A stretch of DNA of 64,000 bases from Pseudomonadota bacterium (GTDB lineage Bacteria > Pseudomonadota > Alphaproteobacteria > Rhizobiales > Xanthobacteraceae). The stretch spans positions 39,759 to 103,758 of the forward strand of contig JAFAGM010000143.1 in NCBI GenBank assembly GCA_023422775.1, written 5' to 3'. Below the pieces are notes generated by a model. It was not told the origin of the DNA. It saw only the letters and a list, made by a program, of their open reading frames with translations, and did not search any database. Below are positions 42,732 to 51,962 of the stretch, one piece after another (positions within the stretch are counted from its first letter, which is position 1; each line of letters starts with the position of its first letter). A program made the translations under genes and the position numbers.

Positions 42732-44117
42732 ATGGCTGAAAGAGCGGACGCGATTGCGAGGGTACGCGAGCATCTCCATTCCGGCGCGTTTCTCGCCGAA
42801 CTCGATCGCAGGGTCGCCTATCGCACCGAAAGCCAGAATCCGGTTACGGGCGAGGCGCTGCGCGCCTATCTCGTCGAGAACCTGCAGCCGGCCTTTGCCG
42901 AACTCGACTTCACCACGCGCCTGATCGAATCGCCGACCGGCAAAGGGCCGTATCTGCTGGCTGATTATCGCGAGGATGGCTCGCTGCCGACCGTGCTGAC
43001 CTATGGCCACGGCGACGTGGTCGAGGGCATGGAAGGCGAATGGCGCGACAATCTCGATCCGTGGCGGACCACCATCAGAGGCGAGCGCGTCTATGGCCGC
43101 GGCACGGCTGACAACAAGGGCCAGCACAGCATAAATCTCGCGGCCTTGCGTGCGGTGCGCGAGACGCGCGGCGGCAGGCTCGGCTTCAACGCCAAATTCA
43201 TCATCGAGACCGGCGAGGAGATCGGCTCGCCCGATCTGCGGCAGGTCTGCGAGGCCCATCGCGAGGAGCTGAAGGCCGATCTGTTCCTGGCGTCCGACGG
43301 GCCGCGGCTGTCGGCGGACCGGCCGACCATTTTCCTCGGCTGCCGCGGCGGCAACCGCATCCATCTCGATGTCAATCTGCGCGAGGGAGGCCACCATTCG
43401 GGCAATTGGGGCGGCGTGCTCGCCAATCCCGCGACGATCCTCTGCAACGCCATCGCAAGCCTGGTCGACGGCAAGGGGCGGATGAAACTCGAGGCGCTGA
43501 AGCCGCCGCGGATCTCGAACGCCGTCCGCGCGGCGCTCGCGGACGTGAAGGTCGAGCCGACCGCGGACGAGCCGGCGCTGGCGGAAGATTGGGGCGAGGA
43601 GGGGTTGTCGCCGGCCGAGCGGCTGTTTGCCTGGAACACGCTGGAAGTGCTGGCGATGTCGTCAGGCAGTATCGACAAGCCGGCCAACGCGATACCGGGG
43701 CGCGCCAACGCCGTGCTTCAACTCCGATTCGTCGTCGGCACCAGGCACGAGGAGGTCATCGACGCCGTGCGGGCGCATCTGCATGCCAACGGCTTTCCGA
43801 TGGTGGAGGTCAGCGGCGCGCAGCGTTTCGCAGCATCCCGAACCGATGTCGACAGCCCCTGGGTGAACTGGACGGCGAACTCGATCCGGCAAACCACGGG
43901 CAAGGCGCCGGCGATCCTGCCGAATTTCGGCGGCTCGCTGCCGAACGATGTGTTTGCCGAAGGGCTGGGCCTGCCCACGATCTGGGTGCCGCATTCCTAT
44001 CCCGGCTGCTCGCAGCACGCGCCGGACGAACACATCCTGCTGCCGGTCACGGAGGAGGCGCTGGCGATCATGGCGGGACTGTTCTGGGATCTCGGCGAAA
44101 TGCCGCGCGCGCGATAG
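42732..44117 (+). CDS. M20-family metallopeptidase
   Basis: The 461-residue protein has YGHGDVVEG (metal His and Asp), GRGTADNKGQ (bridging Asp), ETGEEIGSPD (catalytic and metal Glu), a dimerisation domain starting near GCRGGNRIHLDV, and HAPDEHILL with the last His ligand. It probably removes an amino-acid or acyl group from a small peptide or amide. It is divergent from the monooxygenase and 206 bases before an IclR regulator on the same strand. Confidence 0.9.
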   Translation: MAERADAIARVREHLHSGAFLAELDRRVAYRTESQNPVTGEALRAYLVENLQPAFAELDFTTRLIESPTGKGPYLLADYREDGSLPTVLTYGHGDVVEGMEGEWRDNLDPWRTTIRGERVYGRGTADNKGQHSINLAALRAVRETRGGRLGFNAKFIIETGEEIGSPDLRQVCEAHREELKADLFLASDGPRLSADRPTIFLGCRGGNRIHLDVNLREGGHHSGNWGGVLANPATILCNAIASLVDGKGRMKLEALKPPRISNAVRAALADVKVEPTADEPALAEDWGEEGLSPAERLFAWNTLEVLAMSSGSIDKPANAIPGRANAVLQLRFVVGTRHEEVIDAVRAHLHANGFPMVEVSGAQRFAASRTDVDSPWVNWTANSIRQTTGKAPAILPNFGGSLPNDVFAEGLGLPTIWVPHSYPGCSQHAPDEHILLPVTEEALAIMAGLFWDLGEMPRAR

Positions 44118-44323
44118 CCAGGCCCGTGGTTCATATGGCGGAATATCTGAAGGGATGAAACCTGAAGCTCGCTGTTTCGTGAAGTAAAATCAGATTCGGA
44201 GTATCGCTGGACGAAACTTTCCTCTGTTGCGGACAATCCATCCTCTCTAGGATCGCACCAACGGAGGATCGCAGCGATGAGGCACGTCCGGTTCGGATTG
44301 GAGTTGCCACGAGGCCGGGCAGG

Positions 44324-45160
44324 ATGAGCGCGTCTTATGCCAGGAAGAAGCCGTCGCCGGCGATCGCCGGGCCGTCCGACAAGTTCAACGCCATCCAGAA
44401 GGTATGCGCGATCCTGCGCGTGCTCGCGCAGAACTCGCCGCTGCGGCTGACCGAGATTGCCGATGCGACGTCGCTGAACAAGGCGACGACGTTGCGCATC
44501 CTCGGCTCGCTGATCGAGGAAGGCTTTGTCAGCCGCGTGACCGGCGCGAAGACCTATGAACTCGGCCCGGAGGCGCGGGTGATGGCGGTCGGCGCGCGCC
44601 GCACCATCGACATTGCCGAACTGGCGCAGCCGAGCCTGCTGCGCGTTTCCGAGCGGTCGGCCGATACCGCGCTGCTGTCGGTGCGCAGCGGCGTCGAGGC
44701 GCTGTATCTGGCGCGCTCGGTCGGCAGCCATCCGCTGCAGCCGAACTATCTGCAGATCGGCAGCCGGCGGCCACTCGGCGTCGGCGCCGGCAGTCTCGCC
44801 CTGATGGTGTGGCTGCCCGATGCCGAGATCGACGCGATCATCGAAGTCATCGTGCCGCGGCTGGCGAAATCGCCGCGCATCACGCCGAAATACCTGCGCG
44901 AGCGCATCGTCGCGGCGCGAAGGCACGGCCACACCGTGCTGCTCGACGCCGCCTATCCCGGCATGGGCGGGGTCGGCGTGCCAGTGCGCGACGACACCGG
45001 GCAGGTCGTGGCGGCCTTGAGCGTCGGCGCCTCCAGCGACCGCATCCGCCGGCGCGAGGCCGAACTGGCCGAGATGCTGAAGAAGGAAGCGCTGATCCTG
45101 TCGCGCGCGATCACGCAGCCGGCGAAACCGAACACGCTCAAGGTCGTCAAGGCGGTCTAG
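44324..45160 (+). CDS. IclR-family transcriptional regulator
   Basis: The 278-residue protein has an N-terminal winged helix (AILRVLAQNSPLRLTEIADA, LNKATTLRILGSLIEEGFV) and a C-terminal effector domain of IclR type (LGVGAGSLALM, GVGVPVRDDTGQVVAALSV). It probably controls the adjacent TctCBA transporter or the catabolic genes on either side. Its TAG stop falls in the first bases of an intergenic repeat. Confidence 0.92.
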   Translation: MSASYARKKPSPAIAGPSDKFNAIQKVCAILRVLAQNSPLRLTEIADATSLNKATTLRILGSLIEEGFVSRVTGAKTYELGPEARVMAVGARRTIDIAELAQPSLLRVSERSADTALLSVRSGVEALYLARSVGSHPLQPNYLQIGSRRPLGVGAGSLALMVWLPDAEIDAIIEVIVPRLAKSPRITPKYLRERIVAARRHGHTVLLDAAYPGMGGVGVPVRDDTGQVVAALSVGASSDRIRRREAELAEMLKKEALILSRAITQPAKPNTLKVVKAV

Positions 45161-45261
45161 AGCCTTTTCCCGTTCCGATCGAATCGGAACGGGGCTCTAG
45201 ATTCTTGTTTGGACGCGTTTTCTTGACGCGAACCGGTTTCCACTTCGCTGGAAAACGCTCT
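45157..45261 (+). repeat. TAGAGC repeat, copy 2 (supplies the stop codon of the IclR gene)
   Basis: TAGAGCCTTTTCCCGTTCCG, then ATCGAATCGGAACGGGGCTC and a GACGCGTTTTCTTGACGCGA segment, ending CACTTCGCTGGAAAACGCTC. It is the inverted counterpart of 36908-37010. The orientation relative to the upstream gene is the same in both copies, and the IclR stop TAG is the repeat's first codon. Confidence 0.85.
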
Positions 45262-45272
45262 GGCGCTATGCG

Positions 45273-46781
45273 CTAAACACCCTCGTCCAGCGCGACCATC
45301 TCGCGCTTCCGGCGCAGCGCCGGCAGCAGCGGTGCGATCAGCAGCACGACCGCGAACGCGAGACACACGGCCGAGATCGGCCGCTCGATGAAGGTCATCA
45401 GGTCGCCCTGCGACAGGATCAGCGACTTGCGCAGGTTGTTCTCCAGCATCGGCCCCAGCACGAAGGCCAGCACCAGCGGCGCCGGTTCATAGCCGAGCTT
45501 GCGCATGAAATAGCCGATCACGCCGAACGCGATCATCACGTGGACGTCGAACACGTTGTTGCTGGAGCAGTAGACGCCGATGATGGTGAACAGGATGATC
45601 AGCGGGAACAGGATATTGTAGGGCAGCTTGAGGAGCTGCACCCACATCCCGATCATCGGCAGGTTGAGCACCAGCAGCATCAGATTGCCGATATACATGC
45701 TGGCGACGATGCCCCAGAACAGGCCGGGGTTCTGCGTGATCATCAGCGGGCCGGGCTGCAGCCCGTGAATGACGAAGGCGCCGAGCAGCAGCGCCATCAC
45801 CACGTTCGGCGGAATGCCGAGCGTCATCAGCGGAATGAAGGCGCCGCCGGCCGCGGCGTTATTGGCGGCTTCAGGACCCGCTACGCCCTCGATGGCGCCG
45901 TTGCCGAACCGTTCCGGCGTCTTGGACAACCGCTTCTCGAGCGCATAGGAGGCGAACGACGAAATCACCGCGCCGCCGCCGGGCAGGATGCCGAGGAAGA
46001 ACCCCATGATCGTCCCGCGCGCCATCGGGCCGGTGCTGGCCTTCCAGTCCTCCCTGCTCGGCAGCAGGTTCGTGATCTTCGCATTGATGACGTCGCGCTT
46101 GATCGCCTGCTCGGTGTTGAGCAGTACTTCGGCGACGCCGAACAGGCCCATCACCACGGGCACGAGGCCGATGCCGTCGATCAGTTCCACCCGGCCGAAG
46201 GTCAGGCGCGGTTGCGCAGTGATGCTGTCGAGCCCGACCACACCCAGCACGACGCCGATGCAGGCCATCAGCAGCGCCTTCGGCATCGAGCCCTGCGTCA
46301 GGAAGGTCAGCACCACGAGGCCGAGCACCATCAGGCTGAAATATTCGGCCGGTCCGAATGCAATGGCGACGCTGGCGAGCTTCGGCGCCACCAGCATCAG
46401 CGCGACCAGCGCGAAGGTGCCGGCGATGAAGGAGCCGAATGCGGAGATGCCGAGCGCCGGACCGGCGCGGCCCTGCTTGGCCATCTGGTGGCCATCGATG
46501 CAGGTGACGACGGAAGCGGCCTCGCCGGGAATGTTGACCAGGATCGAAGTGGTGGAGCCGCCATACATCGAACCGTAATAGATGCCCGCCATCATGATGA
46601 TGCCGGATTCCGGCGTTCCGGACAGCGTGATCGGCAGCAGCAGCGACATCGCCGAGATCGGGCCGATGCCGGGCAGCACACCGACCAGCGTGCCGATGAA
46701 GACGCCGATGAAGCAGTAGATCAGGTTGACCGGCTGCAGCGCGACGCCGAAGCCATGGGCGACATTGATGAGTGTGTCCAT
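45273..46781 (-). CDS. tctA: Tripartite tricarboxylate transporter, large membrane subunit TctA
   Basis: This 502-residue polytopic protein has about 11-12 hydrophobic segments. It contains the family motifs GTLVGVLPGIGPISAMSLLLP, YYGSMYGGSTTSILVNIPGE and FFLGILPGGGAVISSFASYALEK, a repeated proline/glycine-rich hairpin. It forms the permease with TctB and takes substrate from the periplasmic TctC protein. It lies seven bases after tctB. Confidence 0.94.
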   Translation of the reverse strand: MDTLINVAHGFGVALQPVNLIYCFIGVFIGTLVGVLPGIGPISAMSLLLPITLSGTPESGIIMMAGIYYGSMYGGSTTSILVNIPGEAASVVTCIDGHQMAKQGRAGPALGISAFGSFIAGTFALVALMLVAPKLASVAIAFGPAEYFSLMVLGLVVLTFLTQGSMPKALLMACIGVVLGVVGLDSITAQPRLTFGRVELIDGIGLVPVVMGLFGVAEVLLNTEQAIKRDVINAKITNLLPSREDWKASTGPMARGTIMGFFLGILPGGGAVISSFASYALEKRLSKTPERFGNGAIEGVAGPEAANNAAAGGAFIPLMTLGIPPNVVMALLLGAFVIHGLQPGPLMITQNPGLFWGIVASMYIGNLMLLVLNLPMIGMWVQLLKLPYNILFPLIILFTIIGVYCSSNNVFDVHVMIAFGVIGYFMRKLGYEPAPLVLAFVLGPMLENNLRKSLILSQGDLMTFIERPISAVCLAFAVVLLIAPLLPALRRKREMVALDEGV

Positions 46782-46788
46782 GGTGCGG

Positions 46789-47274
46789 TCAGCCGATTTC
46801 GAACATGCCCGAGGGCAACTGGATCAGGAGCAGGCGCTTGAGGATCCACCACATGCCGAGCGGAACCAGAACGGCGATTGGAATCGCGAGCGTCCAGCGC
46901 ACCGGATCGACCACGCGCAACAGCAGCAGCATCAGCGGTATCGAGGACAGCAGGAAGCCGAGCGGGTCGAGCGCGAAGGAAAAGGCGATCAGGCAGACGA
47001 TCACGAGCAGCGGCTTGGACCAGCGCGCATTCTCCCAGCGTGAGCCGAGCGTCGGCCCGCCCTCGGTCAACGCCGTGATGATGATCGAGGCGGCGAACAG
47101 GCACATCAGGATTCCGGTGTAGAACAGCACGAAACCGGCGCCGGGGTCGTTGATGGTGCCAAGCTTCAGCTTCAGTCCCGACCAGATGACAAATGCGCCG
47201 AGCGCAAGGCCGATCAGCCCGCCCCACAATTCGGAATTGTTGAGGCGGAATTTGACGTTGGTGTTGTTGTTCAT
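46789..47274 (-). CDS. tctB: Tripartite tricarboxylate transporter, small membrane subunit TctB
   Basis: The 161-residue protein has four hydrophobic segments (for example LIGLALGAFVIWSGLKL, GFVLFYTGILMCLFAASIIITAL, and a final LVPLGMWWILKRLLLIQLP) as in TctB. ATG 47274 was chosen because the frame upstream, to 47412, runs into an intergenic repeat. It is seven bases before tctA and probably co-translated with it. Confidence 0.9.
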   Translation of the reverse strand: MNNNTNVKFRLNNSELWGGLIGLALGAFVIWSGLKLKLGTINDPGAGFVLFYTGILMCLFAASIIITALTEGGPTLGSRWENARWSKPLLVIVCLIAFSFALDPLGFLLSSIPLMLLLLRVVDPVRWTLAIPIAVLVPLGMWWILKRLLLIQLPSGMFEIG

Positions 47275-47290
47275 TGAATTGCTCTGAAGC

Positions 47291-47413
47291 CGTTCCCCGG
47301 ACGCTGCGCAGCACGAAGTGATGCGCCGCAGAGCCGGGGTCCATGAATTCGTGGCTGGATGGGTCCCGGCTCTGCGGAGCAGCGCATGCGCGCTGCACCG
47401 CGTCCGGGACACG
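47291..47413. repeat. Inverted repeat between tctC and tctB
   Basis: The arms GTTCCCCGGACGCTGCGCAG and CGCTGCACCGCGTCCGGGAC, with inner arms GCCGCAGAGCCGGG and CCCGGCTCTGCGG, make a long folded unit of a third intergenic repeat family. It occupies nearly all of the tctC-tctB spacer, where it may stabilise or attenuate the tctC transcript relative to tctBA. Confidence 0.8.
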
Positions 47414-47421
47414 ACCGGTGA

Positions 47422-48393
47422 CTAGTTCGTCTTCTTGCCGAGTCCGAGGGTCTCGATCACCTTGCGCTCGGATTCGGTCACTTCGACCACGAACTTCTTG
47501 TAGTCCTCGGTGTTCTTGTAGTTCGGCACCATGTCGAATTTCGCCAACGTCGCGATCACCGCCGGGTCGTCCAGCGCTTTCTTGAAAGCATCGTGCAGCT
47601 TGGCGACGATCTTGGGGTCCATTCCCTTGGGGCCTGCGATGCCGAACGGCGAATCGTAGACCATGGGATAGCCGAGTTCCTTCAGCGTCGGCACGTCGGG
47701 GAAGTTCGGCGAGCGTACCGAGGTCCACACCATCAGGAGCCGCAGCTTGCCGGCGTCGACCAGCGGCCGCCATCCCGTGGAGTCCGCCTGCAGCATGGTG
47801 TGCTGGCCGAGCACCGCGGCATTGGTTTCCGCGCCGCCCTTGAAAGGCACCTGTGTCAGCTTGATCCCCGCCATGCCAGCCATCTGCTCCATGCCGATAT
47901 GCAGGGATGTGCCGGCGCCCGGCGTCGCGTAGGTTACCTTGCCGGGGTTCTTCTTGGCGAAGTCGACGACGTCCTGCCAGGTCTTGAACTGGGACTCGGC
48001 GCTGGTGGTGACGCCGAAGGTGTAGCCGGTGAGGTGGACGATGTAGGTGAAGTCCTTCGCCGGATCCCACGAGACGTCCTGCATCAGCGGTAGCCGGAAC
48101 ACCGTGATCGGAATCTGCGCGATGGTGTAGCCGTCGGGCTTGGCCGCCGCCGCCATGGTGGCCGGGCCGACCGTGCCGCCGCCGCCGGCCTTGTTGTCGA
48201 TGGCGATCGGCTGTCCCAGGGTCTTCGAGGCGCTTTCGGCGATCGCGCGCATCGAGATGTCGGTCGAGCCGCCCGCGGGCCACGGCACGATCAGCGTGAT
48301 CGGCTTGGTGGGATATTCCTGCGCGCCGGCCGCCGCAGAGATCAGCATGCCGATGGCGGCGATTGCGATGCTAAAAGAGTGACGTCCAGACAT
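47422..48393 (-). CDS. tctC: Tripartite tricarboxylate transporter substrate-binding protein (Bug/TctC family)
   Basis: The 323-residue periplasmic protein has a signal ending SAAAGAQE, then the Bug-family first-strand motif YPTKPITLIVPWPAGGSTDI and a binding-pocket YATPGAGTSLHIGMEQMAG. ATG 48393 has GGGAG upstream; a TTG two codons earlier is less likely. It captures a carboxylated ligand, unknown here, for TctAB. Confidence 0.93.
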   Translation of the reverse strand: MSGRHSFSIAIAAIGMLISAAAGAQEYPTKPITLIVPWPAGGSTDISMRAIAESASKTLGQPIAIDNKAGGGGTVGPATMAAAAKPDGYTIAQIPITVFRLPLMQDVSWDPAKDFTYIVHLTGYTFGVTTSAESQFKTWQDVVDFAKKNPGKVTYATPGAGTSLHIGMEQMAGMAGIKLTQVPFKGGAETNAAVLGQHTMLQADSTGWRPLVDAGKLRLLMVWTSVRSPNFPDVPTLKELGYPMVYDSPFGIAGPKGMDPKIVAKLHDAFKKALDDPAVIATLAKFDMVPNYKNTEDYKKFVVEVTESERKVIETLGLGKKTN

Positions 48394-48839
48394 GTCCAAA
48401 TGCTCCCTTGCAGCCTCGTTGATCCGAGGCGCGCTATTTACTTTCCTAGGCTCGATATTCCCCGAAATCGTCTGAGAAGAAAAGCCTATTGACCGCAGTA
48501 GTCAGCGCTGCGGGGAGGCGCAATCGCCGAAAAGCACCCATGCGACAATTGGCCTGCCGCAGCATCCCGAGATACGGAATTTCCTCGCTGTCTCGGGGTA
48601 ACGGCGTCTCGGGGTGGTTGAGGGAGATGCCTTGCGATATCTGGATGTTTCGGGCCATCATATGCTGGCCGGAGCGACCGGTTCCGTTCCCTGCCGATGG
48701 CGGCATCGCAGGAAGCCCTGCCTGGAGCCCATGATTTCAGCTTCGGACGCAGCCGACGCCGCCATTATTGAGGCGTTCGCCGGCATTCCTGCCCTTCTCG
48801 ACCAGACGCCGGCCCTGATCGCGCGAGGTCGTCTTCCCG
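48394..48839. other. Intergenic region upstream of tctC
   Basis: Contains the promoter side of the tctC operon. Frames on both strands show no family signature. No repeat was noticed. Confidence 0.4.
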
Positions 48840-49162
48840 ACTGCGAATGTCTGCTCGGGCCTGCGAGCCTGCAAGCAGGGCGGGCCGGGCGTGTTCAAGG
48901 AGACCTGTACTTCTATCGGGTCGACGGCGATCTGCGGGGCAGGGTGGAGAGGATCGATACTAAAGTATGCCCGCTCTTTTTGCTCACCGGCGAGTATGAT
49001 TTCTCCTGCACGCCGGAAGATACGAAACGGACCGCTGCCGCTATCGGGGGGGGCGCCAGTGTCACCATCATGGAGCAGCTCGGTCATTTCCCAATGAGTG
49101 AAAATCCAGAACGGTTTCGCCGCTACATGGCGCCGGTCCTCGACCGGATCGTGGCCACTTGA
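48840..49162 (+). pseudogene. Alpha/beta-hydrolase C-terminal fragment, frameshifted
   Basis: GDLYFYRVDGDLRGRVERID, CPLFLLTGEYDFSCTPED (catalytic Asp region) and MEQLGHFPMSENPERFRRYM (catalytic His) form the last third of an alpha/beta hydrolase. Just upstream, a different frame reads ACKQGGPGVFK, which would join directly to GDLYFY if one base were added at AAGGAGAC near 48900. No nucleophile motif or N-terminal half is present. It is a decayed gene remnant. Confidence 0.7.
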
Positions 49163-49378
49163 GGCGGAGCGCACCGGCGGCCGGTAGGCAGGCGATCGTA
49201 TCGGATCTGTTTTGGTCCGAATTGTGCAGGTATAGTGCCGGGTATGGCGGGGCGGTCGTGAAAAACAGGTTCTGGGTTGCCGGCGAAACCATCCGGCGAA
49301 CTGGTTCGTAAGCTAGCTGGCAAGTCGCCAGTTTTGGTCGATGAGCAATCATCTGTAGCCTTCCAGAGGAGAAGTTAC

Positions 49379-50290
49379 GTGAAACACCGTCAGACTATCG
49401 GTTATCTGCTCGCCGCCGCGCTCTTTGCCGGACCGGCGACGGCGCAGGAACTCACCGGGACGCTGAAGAACATCAAGGACACCGGCGCCATCACGCTCGG
49501 CTTCCGCGATTCCTCCATTCCCTTCTCCTATCTCGACGATAACCAGAAGCCGATCGGCTACGCGATGGATCTCTGCTACAAGATCGTCGATGCCGTGAAG
49601 AAGGAGCTCAAGCTCGACAAGCTCGAGGTCAAGCTCAATCCGGTGACCTCGTCCACCCGCATCCCGCTGCTTGCCAACGGCACCGTCGATCTCGAATGTG
49701 GTTCGACCACGAACAATGTCGAGCGCCAGAAGCAGATCGCCTACACCAACACCCACTTCCTGACCGCGAGCCGCTACGTCAGCAAGAAGGCGAGCAAGAT
49801 CAATGCAATCGACGATTTGAAGGGCAAGTCGGTGGTTTCCACCGCCGGCACCACCAACATCAAGCAGCTCACCGAGGCGAATGCCGCGCGCAATCTCAAC
49901 ATCAACATCATCCCGGCCAAGGATCATGCCGAGGCGTTCCTGATGGTCGAGACCGACCGGGCGGTCGCCTTCGTGATGGACGACATCCTGCTGGCAAGCC
50001 TGGTGGCCGGCTCAAAGGCGCCGGCTGATTACGTCATCTCCAAGGATGCGTTCTCGAAGCCCGAGCCTTACGGCATCATGCTGCGCAAGGACGATCCGGC
50101 CTTCAAGAAGGTCGTCGATGCCGCGATCGCTGCTGTCTATACCGGCGGTGAGGGCCAGAAGATCTACGACAAATGGTTCACGCAGAAGATTCCGCCGAAG
50201 GGGCTGAACCTCAACACGCCGATCAGCGCTGAGCTGAAGAACGTATTTGCCAAGCCGTCCGACTCGCCGGATCCGGATTCGTACAAGTAA
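49379..50290 (+). CDS. gltI: Amino-acid ABC transporter substrate-binding protein (GltI-like)
   Basis: The 303-residue periplasmic protein has a signal ending GPATAQE, followed by GAITLGFRDSSIPFSYLDDN and PIGYAMDLCYKIVDAV. DLECGSTTNNVERQK and FVMDDILLASL fit the glutamate/aspartate binding group. GTG 49379 with AGAGGAGAAG upstream was preferred to the longer frame from 49277. It is separated from the permease genes by 237 bases holding a repeat. Confidence 0.9.
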   Translation: MKHRQTIGYLLAAALFAGPATAQELTGTLKNIKDTGAITLGFRDSSIPFSYLDDNQKPIGYAMDLCYKIVDAVKKELKLDKLEVKLNPVTSSTRIPLLANGTVDLECGSTTNNVERQKQIAYTNTHFLTASRYVSKKASKINAIDDLKGKSVVSTAGTTNIKQLTEANAARNLNINIIPAKDHAEAFLMVETDRAVAFVMDDILLASLVAGSKAPADYVISKDAFSKPEPYGIMLRKDDPAFKKVVDAAIAAVYTGGEGQKIYDKWFTQKIPPKGLNLNTPISAELKNVFAKPSDSPDPDSYK

Positions 50291-50297
50291 CGATAGA

Positions 50298-50430
50298 CCC
50301 TCATGGTGAGGAGGCGCGTCAGCGCCGTCTCCGGACGATGCTTTGCATCGCCGGGCGAACCATGAGGCCACAGTTGGGGCCTTCATCCTTCGAGACGCCG
50401 CGCTATCGCGCGGCTCCTCAGGATGAGGGG
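50298..50430. repeat. Intergenic repeat (CCTCATGGTGAGGAG family), copy 2
   Basis: CCTCATGGTGAGGAGGCGCG at the left, ACCATGAGGCCACAGTTGGG in the middle and GCTCCTCAGGATGAGGGG at the right. Compared with copy 1 it carries an extra CCGGACGATGCTTTGCATCG segment, itself a small hairpin. It lies between gltI and gltJ, where it can set higher expression of the binding protein than of the permease. Confidence 0.85.
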
Positions 50431-50527
50431 ATGAGAGGGATTTGACCGGGCCATTTTCATGGGGAGAATGGCCCGGTCATTGCATTGGCGTAGTATCGTG
50501 ATGCGACGCGGCGGACGGTAGGGGCCC

Positions 50528-51259
50528 GTGAACTATAACTGGAACTGGCACATCTTCTTCGAGCCGAACCCGACCGGGAGCGGGACCTATCTCGATCTGT
50601 TGCTGTCGGGACTGTGGCTTACCATCAAGACGGCGCTGCTGGCCTGGGTCATCGCGCTGATCGCCGGCACGATCATCGGCATCCTGCGCTCGCTGCCGTC
50701 GAAGACGGCTTCCTGGATCGGCTTCTGCTACGTCGAATTCTTCCGCAACATGCCGCTGCTGGTGCAGTTGTTTCTCTGGTTCTTCGTGCTGCCCGAGTTG
50801 TTGCCGCGCGCCGCGGGGCTATGGCTGAAGCAGCTTCCAAACGCGCCGTTCTGGACCGCGGCGATCGGGGTCGGGCTGTTCATGTCGGCGCGCGTCGCCG
50901 TGCAACTCGCCGCCGGCATCGCTTCGCTGCCGCGCGGGCAAAAGCAGGCGGCGACCGCGCTCGGGTTGACGACGGGACAGGCCTATCGCTACGTGCTGCT
51001 GCCGATGGCGTTCCGCATCATCCTGCCGCCGCTGACATCCGAATTCCTCAACACCGTCAAGAATACTTCGGTGGCGATCACCATCGGCCTGATCGAGCTC
51101 ACCGGCCAGGCGCGCGCGATGCAGGAATTCTCGTTTCAGGTGTTCGAGGCCTTCACCGCCGCGACCGTGATGTATCTCGCCATCAACATCGTTGTCGTCA
51201 CCGGCATGCGTTTCCTCGAGCGCAGCCTGGCGATCCCCGGCTACATCACGGGGAAATAG
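50528..51259 (+). CDS. gltJ: Amino-acid ABC transporter permease (GltJ-like)
   Basis: The 243-residue permease has five hydrophobic segments and the HisMQ/GlnP motifs YVEFFRNMPLLVQLFLWFF, RVAVQLAAGIASLPRGQKQA and a C-terminal LERSLAIPGY. The start is GTG 50528. It is followed one base later by the second permease. Confidence 0.92.
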   Translation: MNYNWNWHIFFEPNPTGSGTYLDLLLSGLWLTIKTALLAWVIALIAGTIIGILRSLPSKTASWIGFCYVEFFRNMPLLVQLFLWFFVLPELLPRAAGLWLKQLPNAPFWTAAIGVGLFMSARVAVQLAAGIASLPRGQKQAATALGLTTGQAYRYVLLPMAFRIILPPLTSEFLNTVKNTSVAITIGLIELTGQARAMQEFSFQVFEAFTAATVMYLAINIVVVTGMRFLERSLAIPGYITGK

Positions 51260-51260
51260 C

Positions 51261-51953
51261 ATGTTCGCCAACCTCGATTTCGACGTCATCCGCCGCTCGC
51301 TTCCCTACCTGTTTCTCGACGGCATGACGTTCACGCTGATGCTGACCGGGCTGTCGGCGCTCGGCGGCCTCGTTTTCGGCACGCTGATCGCGCTGATGCG
51401 GTTGTCGAGCTACAGGCTGCTCGGGCGCATCGCCGGGCTCTATGTCGACTTCATGCGCTCGCTGCCGCTGGTGCTGGTGATCTTCTGGTTCTACTTCCTG
51501 GTGCCCTATATCGGCCAGTGGCTGACGGGCGCGTCGCGGCCGATACGCGTCGGCGCGTTCACCTCTTCGCTTGTCACCTTCATCATGTTCGAGGCGGCGT
51601 ATTTCTCCGAGATCATGCGCGCCGGCATCCAGTCGATCTCCAAGGGACAGCCGGCGGCGGCAAGCGCGCTCGGCCTGACCTACAGCCAGTCGATGCGATA
51701 CATCGTGCTGCCGCAGGCGTTCCGGAACATGCTGCCGGTGCTGCTGACGCAGACCATCGTGCTGTTCCAGGACACCTCGCTGGTCTATGTGCTGTCGATC
51801 CCGGATTTCCTCGGCGCCGCCAGCAAGGTGGCGCAGCGCGACGGGCGGCTGGTCGAGATGTACCTGTTCGCGGCCGCGGTCTATTTCGTGATTTCCTGTA
51901 TCGCGTCCTGGGGCGTCCGCCGCCTGCAGGCGCGCATTGCCATTGTTCGGTAG
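51261..51953 (+). CDS. gltK: Amino-acid ABC transporter permease (GltK-like)
   Basis: The 230-residue permease has YVDFMRSLPLVLVIFWFYF, YFSEIMRAGIQSISKGQPAA with the EAA-type loop that contacts the ATPase, and YIVLPQAFRNMLPVLLTQT. ATG 51261 begins one base after the gltJ stop, so the two permeases are tightly coupled. Confidence 0.92.
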   Translation: MFANLDFDVIRRSLPYLFLDGMTFTLMLTGLSALGGLVFGTLIALMRLSSYRLLGRIAGLYVDFMRSLPLVLVIFWFYFLVPYIGQWLTGASRPIRVGAFTSSLVTFIMFEAAYFSEIMRAGIQSISKGQPAAASALGLTYSQSMRYIVLPQAFRNMLPVLLTQTIVLFQDTSLVYVLSIPDFLGAASKVAQRDGRLVEMYLFAAAVYFVISCIASWGVRRLQARIAIVR

Positions 51954-51962
51954 GGACACCGC

